Source: Lachnospiraceae bacterium
GTDB taxonomy: Bacteria; Bacillota; Clostridia; Lachnospirales; Lachnospiraceae
Length of the DNA stretch: 51,389 nt
Direction of reading: 5' to 3'
Assembly: GCA_017399685.1 (NCBI GenBank)
Contig: JAFQBM010000032.1
Span: 1-51,389 of the forward strand
Positions 23,860-32,565 of the stretch are shown piece after piece. A program made the position numbers and the translations under genes. How positions within the stretch are numbered: the stretch's first letter is position 1; each line of letters begins with the position of its first letter. The notes beneath the pieces were generated by a model. The model made no database searches and was not told where the DNA came from. It saw only the letters and a list, made by a program, of their open reading frames with translations.

Positions 23860-26676
23860 GTGAAAAATAAAATCAGTAAGCTATTAGAAAAATCATTTGA
23901 AGTTCAGGGAATTAATGAGATTGCTAATTTATTAAGGAAACAGTTTGGTGCATTTTACAGACCATTTTTGTATTATGTATATGAAGAATTAAATGAGTAT
24001 GTAAATAAGAAAGAAAATGTGAGTGTAACGAATGCTAACGAATTAATAAAAGGTATATTGTATGATGTAAACTTTGAACTTGCTGAAATGTGTATCAAGA
24101 CATTACTCGCAGAATTTTGTGATTATAAAGAAAGTAGAATTTATGTCGAAAGTACGGGAAGTAGCTTATACAATGAGTACTACAGAAAAATAGAAGAGAA
24201 AGATGAAATTAATAGAATTTTAGAAAAATATACAGTTCTTTTTGAAGTTATAAGCAATTATTTAAAACAAAAAATTCGATATGTGAAGGAATGTATTGAG
24301 GATTTTGAAAGCGATAAAAATGAAATTTTCGATAAATTTGGCTTTAGAGATGATGCAACAATTTATAGTATAAGGATTACTTCTGGTGATACGCATCACG
24401 AAGGAAGAAAAGTTGCCAATGTTATAATAGGTGAAGATACGATTTTATATAAACCACGTTCTTTAGAAACAGAACACATATTTTATGATTTGACAGATGT
24501 ACTTTGCAAAGAGGAGAAATTTTGTTTTAGAAGGCTTAAGGATGTTACAAAGGATAAACATTCTTGGCAGGAATGGGCAAGTTATCAAGAAGCAGAAACA
24601 ATAGAAGATGTAAAATGTTATTATTATAGGGTTGGTATACTTCTATTTGCTTTGGATTTGATAAATTCTCATGATGTACATAGGGAGAATATTATTGCGT
24701 GTAAGGACATGCCCATTTTAATTGATATGGAGACATTAGTTGATGCAGGTCCAAAGAAACCTATAGCTGGGGATCCGTCTTTGAAATATATTAATATGGA
24801 ATGTACCAATTCGGTTATTGGAACTCTACTTTTACCAACTAATTGTATTCATATGGCGTTTGATTTTGATGTGAGTGGTTTGGCTGGGAAAGCGGAATAT
24901 GAATCAGATCGTTGGTATGATTTTGTTTTAATAAATCAAGGAACAGATTCGATTGGTTTAGAGAAAACATTTAAGTTACAGTTTAGTGATGAAGGAATAA
25001 ACTTACTTAGACATCAAGGAGAAGTTGTGAATCCACAGGATTATGTAGATGAAATTTTAGATGGATATCAAAATGCTTATGAATGTTTTTGTGAGAAAAC
25101 AGATAAAATACGAAAGATGTTTTGTGATAGTACCTTGCAGATACGTCAAGTATTAAGACCAACTGCTGTTTATGCAAAGTTTCTACAGGCAAGTATGTAC
25201 TTTGAATATTTAAAAAGTAAAGAAAAATACAATTATTTATTTGAAAAACTACGAAGTAAAATATGGGATGGAAAAAATGAATTTGAAATACAGGATTTGA
25301 TAAATCGTGATGTTCCATATTTTTTTTCTCAAATAGGAGAGAATGCATTATGTTCTCATCGTGGGAGAATTGAAAATTACTTTGAAAATAGTTCATTGTC
25401 AATTGTTTTGGATAATTTGGAACAAATAAATAACAAATATATAGAAAAACAGAAGTACTATATTCGACTTGCTTTATCCACATTGAAAAATAAACATGAG
25501 AAGATTCATAGACTACCATTGTTAGTGTCATGTGATAATATGGATGAAATTCTTCTCAAAATAGCCAATGTGATGGAAGAGAAAATGTTTTGGAATAAGG
25601 AAAAGACAGAGTGCTATCTTTTGACGACAACGATAATAAGAGAAAAAAGAACAATTTCTATGCTTAATTATAATATCTATGATGGTGGTGGAGTAATTGT
25701 ATATTATATAGGTATGTATCTGACAACAAAAAAGGAGAGTTACCGTAAAATTATAAAAGGATTATATAGGGCTTGCCTATCTACAAAAGCAATCAATGGA
25801 TTTCAAGAAATGGGTGTTTTTGTTGGAAAAATGTCATACATATATATGTATTATCTCCTTTATAAGTATTTACACTTTGAACATTGCAAGGAGCAGATTG
25901 AGACAATAAAAGAGGAAGTATATAAAAGTCTTGATGTAGAGGAAGTGGAAAATGATGTAGTTTCTGGACTGGCAGGAATGGTTCTCTTATCAGTGGCTAT
26001 TATAGAAGATAAAAAAATAGATGGTTTTAATATGTTACTTTCTAAAACAGCCAATATGCTTGCAAAACGCTGTGAGGAGATATTAATAAATAATGATCTT
26101 TGTAAAACGGGATTTGCACATGGTCTTAGTGGAATGGCTTTGGCAATGTATAAAGCAGGAAATTGTTTGAAGAGGCAAGAGTACATGGAGTTGGCAATGC
26201 GATGTGTCAAAAAGGAAAATGAATTCTTTGATCAGGTAAAAGGGAATTGGAAGGATCATAGAGATGGAAAATCAAATCTTTCATATTGGTGTTATGGTTC
26301 TCCTGGAATTCTTTTAGCAAGAATACAGATGCAGAAAATTCGTTATAATGAGAATCTGGAACTGGATATTAAAAGGGGATGCAAGGCAGTAAAGATTCAA
26401 CATGGTGATACCCAATGTTTATGTCACGGACAACTAGGAAATTTAAATATTATAAAGATGCTAGTGGACTATTATCCACAAAATGAAAGTCTTTTAGATT
26501 ATTATGAAACAGCAAAGGAACTAATTCAAAAGGAAATAAAGGAAGATGGCTGTTTCTTTGGGAGTAGGGATTTGTTAGAGGACTATTCCTTTATGCAAGG
26601 ACTTTCTGGAATGGGATATGAACTTTTGCGTTGGAAAAATCCTAAACTTCCGAATATCTTAGCATTAGAGGTTTAG
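23860..26676 (+). CDS. Class II lanthipeptide synthetase LanM2
   Basis: A 938-residue bifunctional dehydratase/cyclase. The dehydratase motifs are SGDTHHEGRKVANVII and ILYKPRSLETEH, with NSHDVHRENIIA and ILIDMETLVDAG. In the cyclase, GFAHGLSGMA precedes the zinc ligands in YWCYGSPG and CLCHGQLGNL. The first ligand motif has CYG where LanM1 and most relatives have CHG or CNG; the Cys itself is kept. It starts with GTG at 23860 after GAGAGG. It shares only family-level similarity with LanM1, so it is not a recent copy. It should act on the beta peptide. Confidence 0.94.
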   Translation: MKNKISKLLEKSFEVQGINEIANLLRKQFGAFYRPFLYYVYEELNEYVNKKENVSVTNANELIKGILYDVNFELAEMCIKTLLAEFCDYKESRIYVESTGSSLYNEYYRKIEEKDEINRILEKYTVLFEVISNYLKQKIRYVKECIEDFESDKNEIFDKFGFRDDATIYSIRITSGDTHHEGRKVANVIIGEDTILYKPRSLETEHIFYDLTDVLCKEEKFCFRRLKDVTKDKHSWQEWASYQEAETIEDVKCYYYRVGILLFALDLINSHDVHRENIIACKDMPILIDMETLVDAGPKKPIAGDPSLKYINMECTNSVIGTLLLPTNCIHMAFDFDVSGLAGKAEYESDRWYDFVLINQGTDSIGLEKTFKLQFSDEGINLLRHQGEVVNPQDYVDEILDGYQNAYECFCEKTDKIRKMFCDSTLQIRQVLRPTAVYAKFLQASMYFEYLKSKEKYNYLFEKLRSKIWDGKNEFEIQDLINRDVPYFFSQIGENALCSHRGRIENYFENSSLSIVLDNLEQINNKYIEKQKYYIRLALSTLKNKHEKIHRLPLLVSCDNMDEILLKIANVMEEKMFWNKEKTECYLLTTTIIREKRTISMLNYNIYDGGGVIVYYIGMYLTTKKESYRKIIKGLYRACLSTKAINGFQEMGVFVGKMSYIYMYYLLYKYLHFEHCKEQIETIKEEVYKSLDVEEVENDVVSGLAGMVLLSVAIIEDKKIDGFNMLLSKTANMLAKRCEEILINNDLCKTGFAHGLSGMALAMYKAGNCLKRQEYMELAMRCVKKENEFFDQVKGNWKDHRDGKSNLSYWCYGSPGILLARIQMQKIRYNENLELDIKRGCKAVKIQHGDTQCLCHGQLGNLNIIKMLVDYYPQNESLLDYYETAKELIQKEIKEDGCFFGSRDLLEDYSFMQGLSGMGYELLRWKNPKLPNILALEV

Positions 26677-26694
26677 TCATAGAAAGGAAACGAT

Positions 26695-28827
26695 ATGGGA
26701 AGAAAAGTTGACTTAATTAAACAAATGTCCAAGACAGAGTGTGGTTTATGTTGTGCAGCTATGATTTTGAGATATTATAAGAATTATGAGTCTATTGGTA
26801 GCCTACAAAAACAGCTTGAAGTCGGAAGAGATGGAATAAATTTAAAACAGCTTTATTTGTTTATGCAAGAAAAGAATTTTGATGTGAAGATTTTACGTGG
26901 TGGAGATGCAGAAACTATAAAGTTAAGAAATTTTCCGTGTATCGCATTTTTTGATCATAAGCACTATGTAGTAATAGAAAGAGTAATAAATAAACGAATT
27001 ATTGTATGTGATCCGGATCTAGGTAAGTTAAGAATGACTTTTGATGAATTCAATAATAGATATAGTGGATTTTTATTAGAGTTTAAGCCCAATGCAGATT
27101 TTAAACAAGCTCCTAAATCAAAGGAAAGTCCATGGTACAAAGTTTTAAAAATGATATTTGAGCATAAGGTATTGATGTTTTCTGTTTTGATTCTTATGGG
27201 AATATCCTATATATTTTATTTGTATGTCCCACAGTTTATACAAAAAATGATTGATGATGTGGGGGTGAATTTCGCTTCTGGATTTGAAAAATACTTAGTA
27301 ATTATTATTCTATTGTTTTTTGGATATTTAGCAATCAATATGCTTAGGTCGTTTAGATTATTGGTATTTAATATTTGTATTGGTTGGTTTTTGGAAGGAT
27401 GGACTTTTAAAAAGCTTTTAAAACTACCTTACAAATATTTTGATATTCGTTCCACTGGAGATATCCTATATCGTTTAGTTTCAACTAATGGAGTGAAGGA
27501 ACTTCTTGCTACACAGGTAATAGAAGGAATTGTTGATTTAGGTGCAGTTATTGTGCTTAGTATTTATTTATTTCAGAAGTCTGTTAGCCTGGCAGTTATC
27601 TGCTGGGTTATTACAACATTTTGCTTGGTGTTCATATTACTGATGCAACCTCATATGTCTAAGAGTATGAATGATGAAATTATTGAACGTACCAAGGTTC
27701 AGGAAAAGGAAACAGAAGTGCTTTCTACGATTATGACAATTAAAATGACAGCTATGGAAGAACAAATCTATGAATCATGGGAAAGTCTTTACAAGAATCT
27801 TGTGGAAAAGTTTAAGAAAAGAATGAACATACATAATTTTTATTCTGGTATGACGCAAAATTTGCAATTATTTGCACCAGTAATAGTATTATTTATTTGT
27901 CTTGTTTTCTGTGTAGAAGGTAAGATGACATTTGGAGAAGCAATTGCATTTCAATCTATTTCTTCAACATTCTTTAGTTTAGTTATATCTATCACAAGTG
28001 CTTACACACAATATATTGTAGCTTCAACTTATTTGGATAGGGTAAATGAAATTTGGGTGACAGAAGAAGATAAGGTTAATAAACATGGAATATCGAAGGA
28101 ATTAAAAGGAGAAATAGAATTGGAACATATATCATTTCAATATGCAAAATGTTCTCCTTTGGTATTACACGATGTAAATTTAAAAATTGAAGGTGGAACG
28201 AAGGTTGCAATTGTTGGAATGTCAGGTTCTGGGAAAAGTACTTTAAGTAAAATTTTATGTGGTTTATATGAACCAACACAAGGAGTTTTAAAATATGATG
28301 GAATTCCGTTTAAGGACTACAATAGAAAATCATTAAGCAGTTTTCTTGGGATTGTTCCACAAGATGTTATGCTATTTAATAAATCTATTTATAGTAATAT
28401 TGTAATGGAAAAAGAAAATATAACAATAGAGCAGGTTGAGGAGGCTTGTCGTTATGCATGCATTTATGATGAAATTAAATCTATGCCAATGGGATTTGAC
28501 ACAATCGTTTCGGAAATGGGAATGAATCTGTCAGGAGGACAAAGACAAAGAATTTTACTTGCTCGTGTTTTACTCGCAAAACCTAAAGTAATTATTATGG
28601 ATGAGGCAACTAGCTCTATCGATAATATCAGTGAGAAGAAGATTTCTGACTATTTGTATACTCAGGGTTGTACAAGAATTGTGATTGCACATAGACTTTC
28701 TACAATTTTGGATTCGGATGTAATTTTTGTTATGGATAAAGGAAAGTTGATTGCGAAAGGGGTTCATGATGAATTAATGAAAAATTGTGAAAAATATAAG
28801 GAATTATACACAAGTGCAGAATTATAG
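26695..28827 (+). CDS. Lanthipeptide exporter with C39 leader peptidase (LanT)
   Basis: A 710-residue peptidase-containing ABC exporter. The N-terminal C39 domain has its catalytic Cys16 in KTECGLCCAAMIL, His in DHKHYVVIE and Asp in CDPDLGK. About six membrane segments lie between residues 155 and 440. The ATPase has Walker A GMSGSGKST, signature LSGGQRQR, Walker B VIIMDEATSS and the H-loop IAHRLST. It should cut both precursors after their GG/GA sites and export them. It follows lanM2 by 18 bp with AGAAAGGAAACG upstream. After its stop, 28828–29041 holds no gene. Confidence 0.96.
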   Translation: MGRKVDLIKQMSKTECGLCCAAMILRYYKNYESIGSLQKQLEVGRDGINLKQLYLFMQEKNFDVKILRGGDAETIKLRNFPCIAFFDHKHYVVIERVINKRIIVCDPDLGKLRMTFDEFNNRYSGFLLEFKPNADFKQAPKSKESPWYKVLKMIFEHKVLMFSVLILMGISYIFYLYVPQFIQKMIDDVGVNFASGFEKYLVIIILLFFGYLAINMLRSFRLLVFNICIGWFLEGWTFKKLLKLPYKYFDIRSTGDILYRLVSTNGVKELLATQVIEGIVDLGAVIVLSIYLFQKSVSLAVICWVITTFCLVFILLMQPHMSKSMNDEIIERTKVQEKETEVLSTIMTIKMTAMEEQIYESWESLYKNLVEKFKKRMNIHNFYSGMTQNLQLFAPVIVLFICLVFCVEGKMTFGEAIAFQSISSTFFSLVISITSAYTQYIVASTYLDRVNEIWVTEEDKVNKHGISKELKGEIELEHISFQYAKCSPLVLHDVNLKIEGGTKVAIVGMSGSGKSTLSKILCGLYEPTQGVLKYDGIPFKDYNRKSLSSFLGIVPQDVMLFNKSIYSNIVMEKENITIEQVEEACRYACIYDEIKSMPMGFDTIVSEMGMNLSGGQRQRILLARVLLAKPKVIIMDEATSSIDNISEKKISDYLYTQGCTRIVIAHRLSTILDSDVIFVMDKGKLIAKGVHDELMKNCEKYKELYTSAEL

Positions 28828-29041
28828 AATTAATATAATTGCATATATATGGGACGATTTGAGAAATGGTTATTATGTAATTGTAAGAAAGTTTCGATTC
28901 TTTAATTCGTTGAGTTTTGAAGTGTATAGGATTTTAAAGTAATTATGGTGATAAAGTTACAAATAATAAGCTATAGTAAATTAATTGAAGAAAAATAAAT
29001 GGATTTATGTATAGCTTTTTGATTTTAAAGTATAAAATATA

Positions 29042-29110
29042 TTGACATATACAGTGCAACTGTATATAATTACGATATATAGTTGCACTGTATATCGCAA
29101 TACTGTATAT
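29042..29110 (+). promoter_or_regulatory. Consensus promoter inside a PadR operator array
   Basis: TTGACA (29042–29047), a 17-bp spacer and TATAAT (29065–29070) match the sigma-A consensus exactly. The spacer and -10 are covered by the palindrome ATATACAGT-GCA-ACTGTATAT (29047–29067). A second near-copy lies at 29075–29095, and a half site (ATACTGTATAT) at 29101–29111. The centres of the first two are 28 bp apart. Such ATACAGT/ACTGTAT sites fit PadR binding, and the padR gene follows, so autorepression is very likely. Confidence 0.85.
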
Positions 29111-29134
29111 TTTTGCTATATAGGAGATACAAAT

Positions 29135-29470
29135 ATGAATAGAGACAAAAATCTTCCGTTGACAGAAACCGTTTATTATGTTCTTTTATCTTTGTTAGAG
29201 CCTGCACACGGCTATGCAATTATGCAGAAAGTGGAGGAACTAAGCAATGGACAGGTCAGATTAGCTGCAGGAACCATGTATGGAGCTATAGAAAATCTTT
29301 TAAAGAAAAAACTGATTACTTCTTTACACAGTATTGATTCAAGAAGAAAAACATATGTGATTTCTGATTTGGGAAAAAGGATATTATATGCTGACTACAA
29401 GCGTATGATGAATATGATTGTAGTAACACAAAAAATAACAGCGGAGGTATTGGAAAGTGAAGAAATTTAA
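29135..29470 (+). CDS. PadR family transcriptional regulator
   Basis: A 111-residue winged-helix protein. The domain has the standard order: TETVYYVLLSLLEPAHGYAI (helices 1–2), then AAGTMYGAIENLLKKKLI (recognition helix) and the wing RRKTYVISDLGK. A C-terminal dimerisation helix follows. AGGAG lies 8–12 bases before ATG 29135; an in-frame start at 29042 lies inside the promoter and is rejected. It is co-transcribed with a DUF2812 protein, which overlaps its end by 14 bp. It probably represses its own operon until an unknown ligand, often a toxic small molecule, is bound. Confidence 0.92.
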   Translation: MNRDKNLPLTETVYYVLLSLLEPAHGYAIMQKVEELSNGQVRLAAGTMYGAIENLLKKKLITSLHSIDSRRKTYVISDLGKRILYADYKRMMNMIVVTQKITAEVLESEEI

Positions 29471-30080
29471 ATGGTTCTTGAGATTTGACAAAGAAGAAAA
29501 ATGGCTTGAGGAAATGGCAAATCAAGGTTGGTTACTCTCAAGAAAATCGATGTTTTATGATTTTCAAAAGATAGATCCTGAAAGAAAAATTATTAGAATA
29601 GATTTTATAGATTCTAAATCCGAAAAAGATTTTGTTGATTATTGTATTTTATTTGAGGATAGTGGATGGAAACATATTGCTGGCACAAAGATGTCAGGAA
29701 CACAGTATTTTTTGAAAGTAAATGATGATAGCATTGAGGAGATCTTTTCAGATGAAATCTCACGTGCTGGAAGGTATAAAAGACTTTCTAATTTGTGGTT
29801 ATTTTGGTCTATTGTTTTTATGCCTCTCTCTATATCGATGAGGACTGGTGGTTGGATAAATCTTGATATACTATTTACACCAAAAGAATGGTATCTTACA
29901 CCAGGACTATGGGAACTTAGTGAATATGAATTTTGGTTATCTTTCTTTTTTGAATCCCCCTTTGCATTAATGAGAGGGGTTGGCTGGATGGTACCGATTG
30001 TTGCAATACTTATTTGTGTAGGTTTTGCAATAAAGTCTCGATTATTGTATCGTTCGGCAACTTTGCAGAAGGAGGAATAA
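29457..30080 (+). CDS. DUF2812 membrane protein
   Basis: A 207-residue protein starting with GTG, overlapping padR. The first ~110 residues are the DUF2812 domain (KKFKWFLRFDKEEKWLEEMA, then DFIDSKSEKDFVDYC and WKHIAGTKMSGTQYF). Two membrane segments follow: one near residue 115–130 (LWLFWSIVFMPLSISM) and one near 175–192 (GWMVPIVAILICVGFAI). PadR–DUF2812 pairs are common in Firmicutes; the effector role of DUF2812 is not settled. Because it lies next to a lantibiotic exporter, a role in envelope stress or self-protection is possible but unproven. Confidence 0.85.
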   Translation: MKKFKWFLRFDKEEKWLEEMANQGWLLSRKSMFYDFQKIDPERKIIRIDFIDSKSEKDFVDYCILFEDSGWKHIAGTKMSGTQYFLKVNDDSIEEIFSDEISRAGRYKRLSNLWLFWSIVFMPLSISMRTGGWINLDILFTPKEWYLTPGLWELSEYEFWLSFFFESPFALMRGVGWMVPIVAILICVGFAIKSRLLYRSATLQKEE

Positions 30081-30122
30081 TAGTAAATATTGTTACATTA
30101 TAGATAAAATATTAAAAAAACA

Positions 30123-30151
30123 TTTACAATGCATTATTATTATGTTAATAT
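30123..30151 (+). promoter_or_regulatory. Putative promoter for the small membrane protein
   Basis: TTTACA at 30123–30128 and TAATAT at 30146–30151 are separated by 17 bp. This would give a leader of about 170 bases to the gene at 30329. Confidence 0.4.
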
Positions 30152-30328
30152 GATATAAAGTTTGGATTATAGTATTACAAATGAGCAGTTTGGTAGCATC
30201 ATGTTGAATAGTGAAAAAATTGATATGGTTGGATGTTACATGAGGAACAGTATTTGTTTTATAAATGTTTGAAATATTATAGAAGTATATTATTTATGTT
30301 GCAATGTGGCAACGGAATGGAGACTAGT

Positions 30329-30493
30329 ATGAATGAAAAAAGAGCAATGAATATGGCTGTTGGAATGTGTATAGGAGAAGGAATTGGAGCTGTAATTGCA
30401 TTGGTTCTTCGAATAGATTATGTAATTGGATTACTTGTTGGTATGAATGTAGGTATGATTATTGGTTTGCTTTTAAAGAAAAAAGAAAAATAA
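30329..30493 (+). CDS. Small glycine-zipper-like membrane protein
   Basis: A 54-residue protein. After MNEKRAMN come two hydrophobic stretches rich in Gly at four-residue spacing (GMCIGEGIGAVIAL and IGLLVGMNVGMIIGLL), and it ends in KKKEK. This is a glycine-zipper pattern that favours tight helix packing in a membrane. GGAG lies 7–10 bases before ATG 30329 (ATG 30317 is an alternative). No named family. As a small cationic-tailed membrane protein near a lantibiotic locus, it is a candidate immunity peptide, which is only an inference. Between 30494 and 31022 I see a terminator (30890–30935) but no convincing gene. Confidence 0.6.
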   Translation: MNEKRAMNMAVGMCIGEGIGAVIALVLRIDYVIGLLVGMNVGMIIGLLLKKKEK

Positions 30494-30889
30494 AGAAATG
30501 GAAAGTAAAATGGCTACATTTAGTTCGAAATAGTAATGTGGAAAGTGATAAGATATGGTTTGTTATAAGTGAATTTATAATAGACCATATTTTTGTTTTA
30601 TATAGATTATTAGGAATATTTAATGTAACAAAATATTTTTCTGGGCTAAATGGTAACATTGTTTTTATTATTGTTGTAATAGAATCAAAAGTAGAAATGG
30701 TTTTTATAAAGGTATTTCTTTTTGTAGGGAATTAAAAAAATTTTGTATATCTCTTGTAATCCAAGGATTTAGGAAAGAAATGTGGGATATTCAACTAAAA
30801 TAGGATGTGAAAAAAGGAAACGTGTTTTTTGATTTTTCTGGAAAATGAAAAATATGGTTTATTATTGAATTAAATATGAAAAACGTGTA

Positions 30890-30935
30890 AGACTGTTCAT
30901 TTTCAAGTTTTTGAGAATGAATGGTCTTTTTTTTT
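30890..30935 (+). terminator. Rho-independent terminator upstream of the recombinase gene
   Basis: AGAC..TTCATT.TC pairs with GA.AATGAA..GTCT around a short loop, followed by nine T. It lies about 90 bases before the recombinase gene and could end the upstream message or attenuate the recombinase. Confidence 0.75.
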
Positions 30936-31022
30936 AGGTAGGTGAGAAGATATGATAGTAATAGGATAATTGGTATTAAAAAAACGAAAAAATTTTTATT
31001 TGGAGATGAAAAGGAGAAGTGT

Positions 31023-31865
31023 ATGGAAGAAGAGAAATTGAAGAAAGAAGTGGCTGAGAATATGCTTAATAAGTACGCAATAGATATGAAAAAGGAAGAA
31101 TTGAGTGATAATACTATTGGAAAGTATGTTGCAGATATTAAACAATGGTTAGAAGCTTCTGCGGAATGTATTGAGAAAACAGATATGTTACTATACAAAG
31201 AAAAATTGTGTAAAAGCTATAAAATGACAAGTGTAAATTCTAAAATCATCTCAATTAATCGTTATTTAAAATGGTTAGGTCATAAAGAATTAATAGTAAA
31301 AACCCAAAGGATTCAACAAAAAAATGGGTTGGAACATATGATTACGAAAGAGTATTATTTTAAAATGCTTGATTACGCAAAGATTCATAATAAAGATAAA
31401 ATATTTTACATTATGAAAACGATTGCACAAACAGGAATAAGAATTGGAGAATTAAAATTTGTAACTGTTGAAGCTATTAAGCAGGGAATGACAGTTGTTT
31501 GGAACAAAGGGAAACATAGGACGATTTATTTTAACGATAGATTATGTCAGGAATTATTAAAATATTGCACAGAATGTGAAGTGGAAAGTGGAATTATTTT
31601 TTGTGGAAGGGAGTTTGATAAGTCAATAACACCAGGGGCTGTTTGGAAAAGCCTGAAATACATAGCAAAAGAGGCTGGTGTTCCTGAAATAATGGTGTAT
31701 CCGCATTCGTTTAGACATTTGTTTGCAAAGGAATATATGAGAAAAATTGGAGATATATCAGAGTTGGCAGATTTGTTGGGACATAGCAGATTGGAAACGA
31801 CATGGATTTATACAAAGACTACATCAGACGAAAAGAGGGAAAAGTTAAAACAACTCGATTTATAA
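31023..31865 (+). CDS. Tyrosine recombinase/phage-type integrase
   Basis: A 280-residue site-specific recombinase. The N-terminal core-binding helices occupy residues 1–100. The catalytic domain has all residues: Arg in TGIRIGELK, Lys in WNKGKHRTIYF, His and Arg in PHSFRHLFAKEY, His in LLGHSRLET and the nucleophile Tyr in WIYTKTT. It lacks the extra N-terminal arm-binding domain of lambda-type integrases, so it is of the small XerC-like type. AAGGAG precedes ATG 31023; a start at 30942 falls near the terminator tail and is rejected. It probably drove movement of part of the island. Confidence 0.92.
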   Translation: MEEEKLKKEVAENMLNKYAIDMKKEELSDNTIGKYVADIKQWLEASAECIEKTDMLLYKEKLCKSYKMTSVNSKIISINRYLKWLGHKELIVKTQRIQQKNGLEHMITKEYYFKMLDYAKIHNKDKIFYIMKTIAQTGIRIGELKFVTVEAIKQGMTVVWNKGKHRTIYFNDRLCQELLKYCTECEVESGIIFCGREFDKSITPGAVWKSLKYIAKEAGVPEIMVYPHSFRHLFAKEYMRKIGDISELADLLGHSRLETTWIYTKTTSDEKREKLKQLDL

Positions 31866-31909
31866 GCAGAGATAATATGACATTATATCTATTTTGTCAA
31901 GAATTAACA

Positions 31910-32245
31910 TGGTAAAAAACGACATTATTTTATAAAAATTAATGCAATGTTTGGGTGTTGGAAAGGAGTATGGAAAAAGGAATGGGAAAGTTAAATACAA
32001 AAGTGGATATAATAGAGAAAAAAATCAATTTAGATGAACAAAGAGATATTGATTTTCAAGATTGTAATAATGATTGTACGGAGTACTTTGGTAAAACAAA
32101 GGAAAATTATAATGATATGGCAGAACAAGGAGTAGATGCGAATCAAGATAGGACAATTGATGAAATTAGAGAAGATAAAAGTATTTATTCGTACTATTGT
32201 TGGAAGGCTAAAACGGAAAAATTGACATATTTCTGGTAAAAAACG
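31910..32245 (+). repeat. 12-bp direct repeats flanking a small ORF
   Basis: TGGTAAAAAACG occurs at 31910–31921 and again at 32234–32245, bracketing a 325-bp segment just downstream of the recombinase gene. Related GACATTAT words lie near the left copy. They may be recombination core sites or a chance A-rich match. Confidence 0.35.
31982..32239 (+). CDS. Hypothetical acidic protein, 85 residues
   Basis: A short, very acidic and asparagine/aspartate-rich frame (DEQRDIDFQDCNNDCTEYFG in the middle) with no membrane segment. AAAGGAG lies about 14 bases before ATG 31982 and 1 base before ATG 31970, so neither start is ideal. No family recognised. It lies between the 12-bp repeats, downstream of the recombinase, and could be cargo or a relic. 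Confidence 0.35.
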   Translation: MGKLNTKVDIIEKKINLDEQRDIDFQDCNNDCTEYFGKTKENYNDMAEQGVDANQDRTIDEIREDKSIYSYYCWKAKTEKLTYFW

Positions 32246-32280
32246 GCAAGCTAATATATAAATGAATGAGTTTTGATATA

Positions 32281-32308
32281 GTATCCAATCAGCATGCTGG
32301 TTGGATAC
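32281..32308. repeat. Near-perfect 28-bp palindrome
   Basis: GTATCCAA…AGCATGCT…TTGGATAC is symmetric over 28 bp apart from one G·T pair. It lies ahead of the subtilase remnant. No T-run follows, so it may be an operator, a processing site or a recombinase site. Confidence 0.55.
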
Positions 32309-32346
32309 ATTTAAGTAAAAAGGAAAGAATAATTATTGGTGAAAAA

Positions 32347-32565
32347 ATGAAGGTTACAGTAGCAGTATTAGATAATGGTATAGATTTAGAACTTTTTGAA
32401 ACTATAGATGCAATAGCAGATTTTATGCCAAGAAAAATGAATAACACTCCGCTACATGGTAGTAAGGTAGTAGCAACAATTGAAAAATATTATCCTTTTG
32501 AAAAAAAGTATTATATATATGATATCTTTCGAAGTAAAAATAGTATTGTCAGAGTAATAGAAATT
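32347..32565 (+). pseudogene. Subtilase (S8) remnant, possibly from a leader protease (LanP)
   Basis: About 73 codons from ATG 32347 read MKVTVAVLDNGIDLELFE, then LHGSKVVATIEKYYPFEKKY. The first part fits the catalytic Asp block (normally xDTGID) and the second the catalytic His block (HGTxVA), 28 residues apart, close to the usual spacing. The oxyanion Asn and nucleophile Ser blocks are absent, because the frame runs straight into the ABC ATPase at 32566 without a stop. It looks like a deletion fusion. An LanP-type protease that trims two-component lantibiotics is a plausible origin given the locus; this is inference. Confidence 0.5.

Noticed and set aside
30791-31198. Minus-strand open frame (135 codons)
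   Set aside because: It overlaps the recombinase gene and a terminator, and is a low-complexity Phe/Ser-rich shadow.
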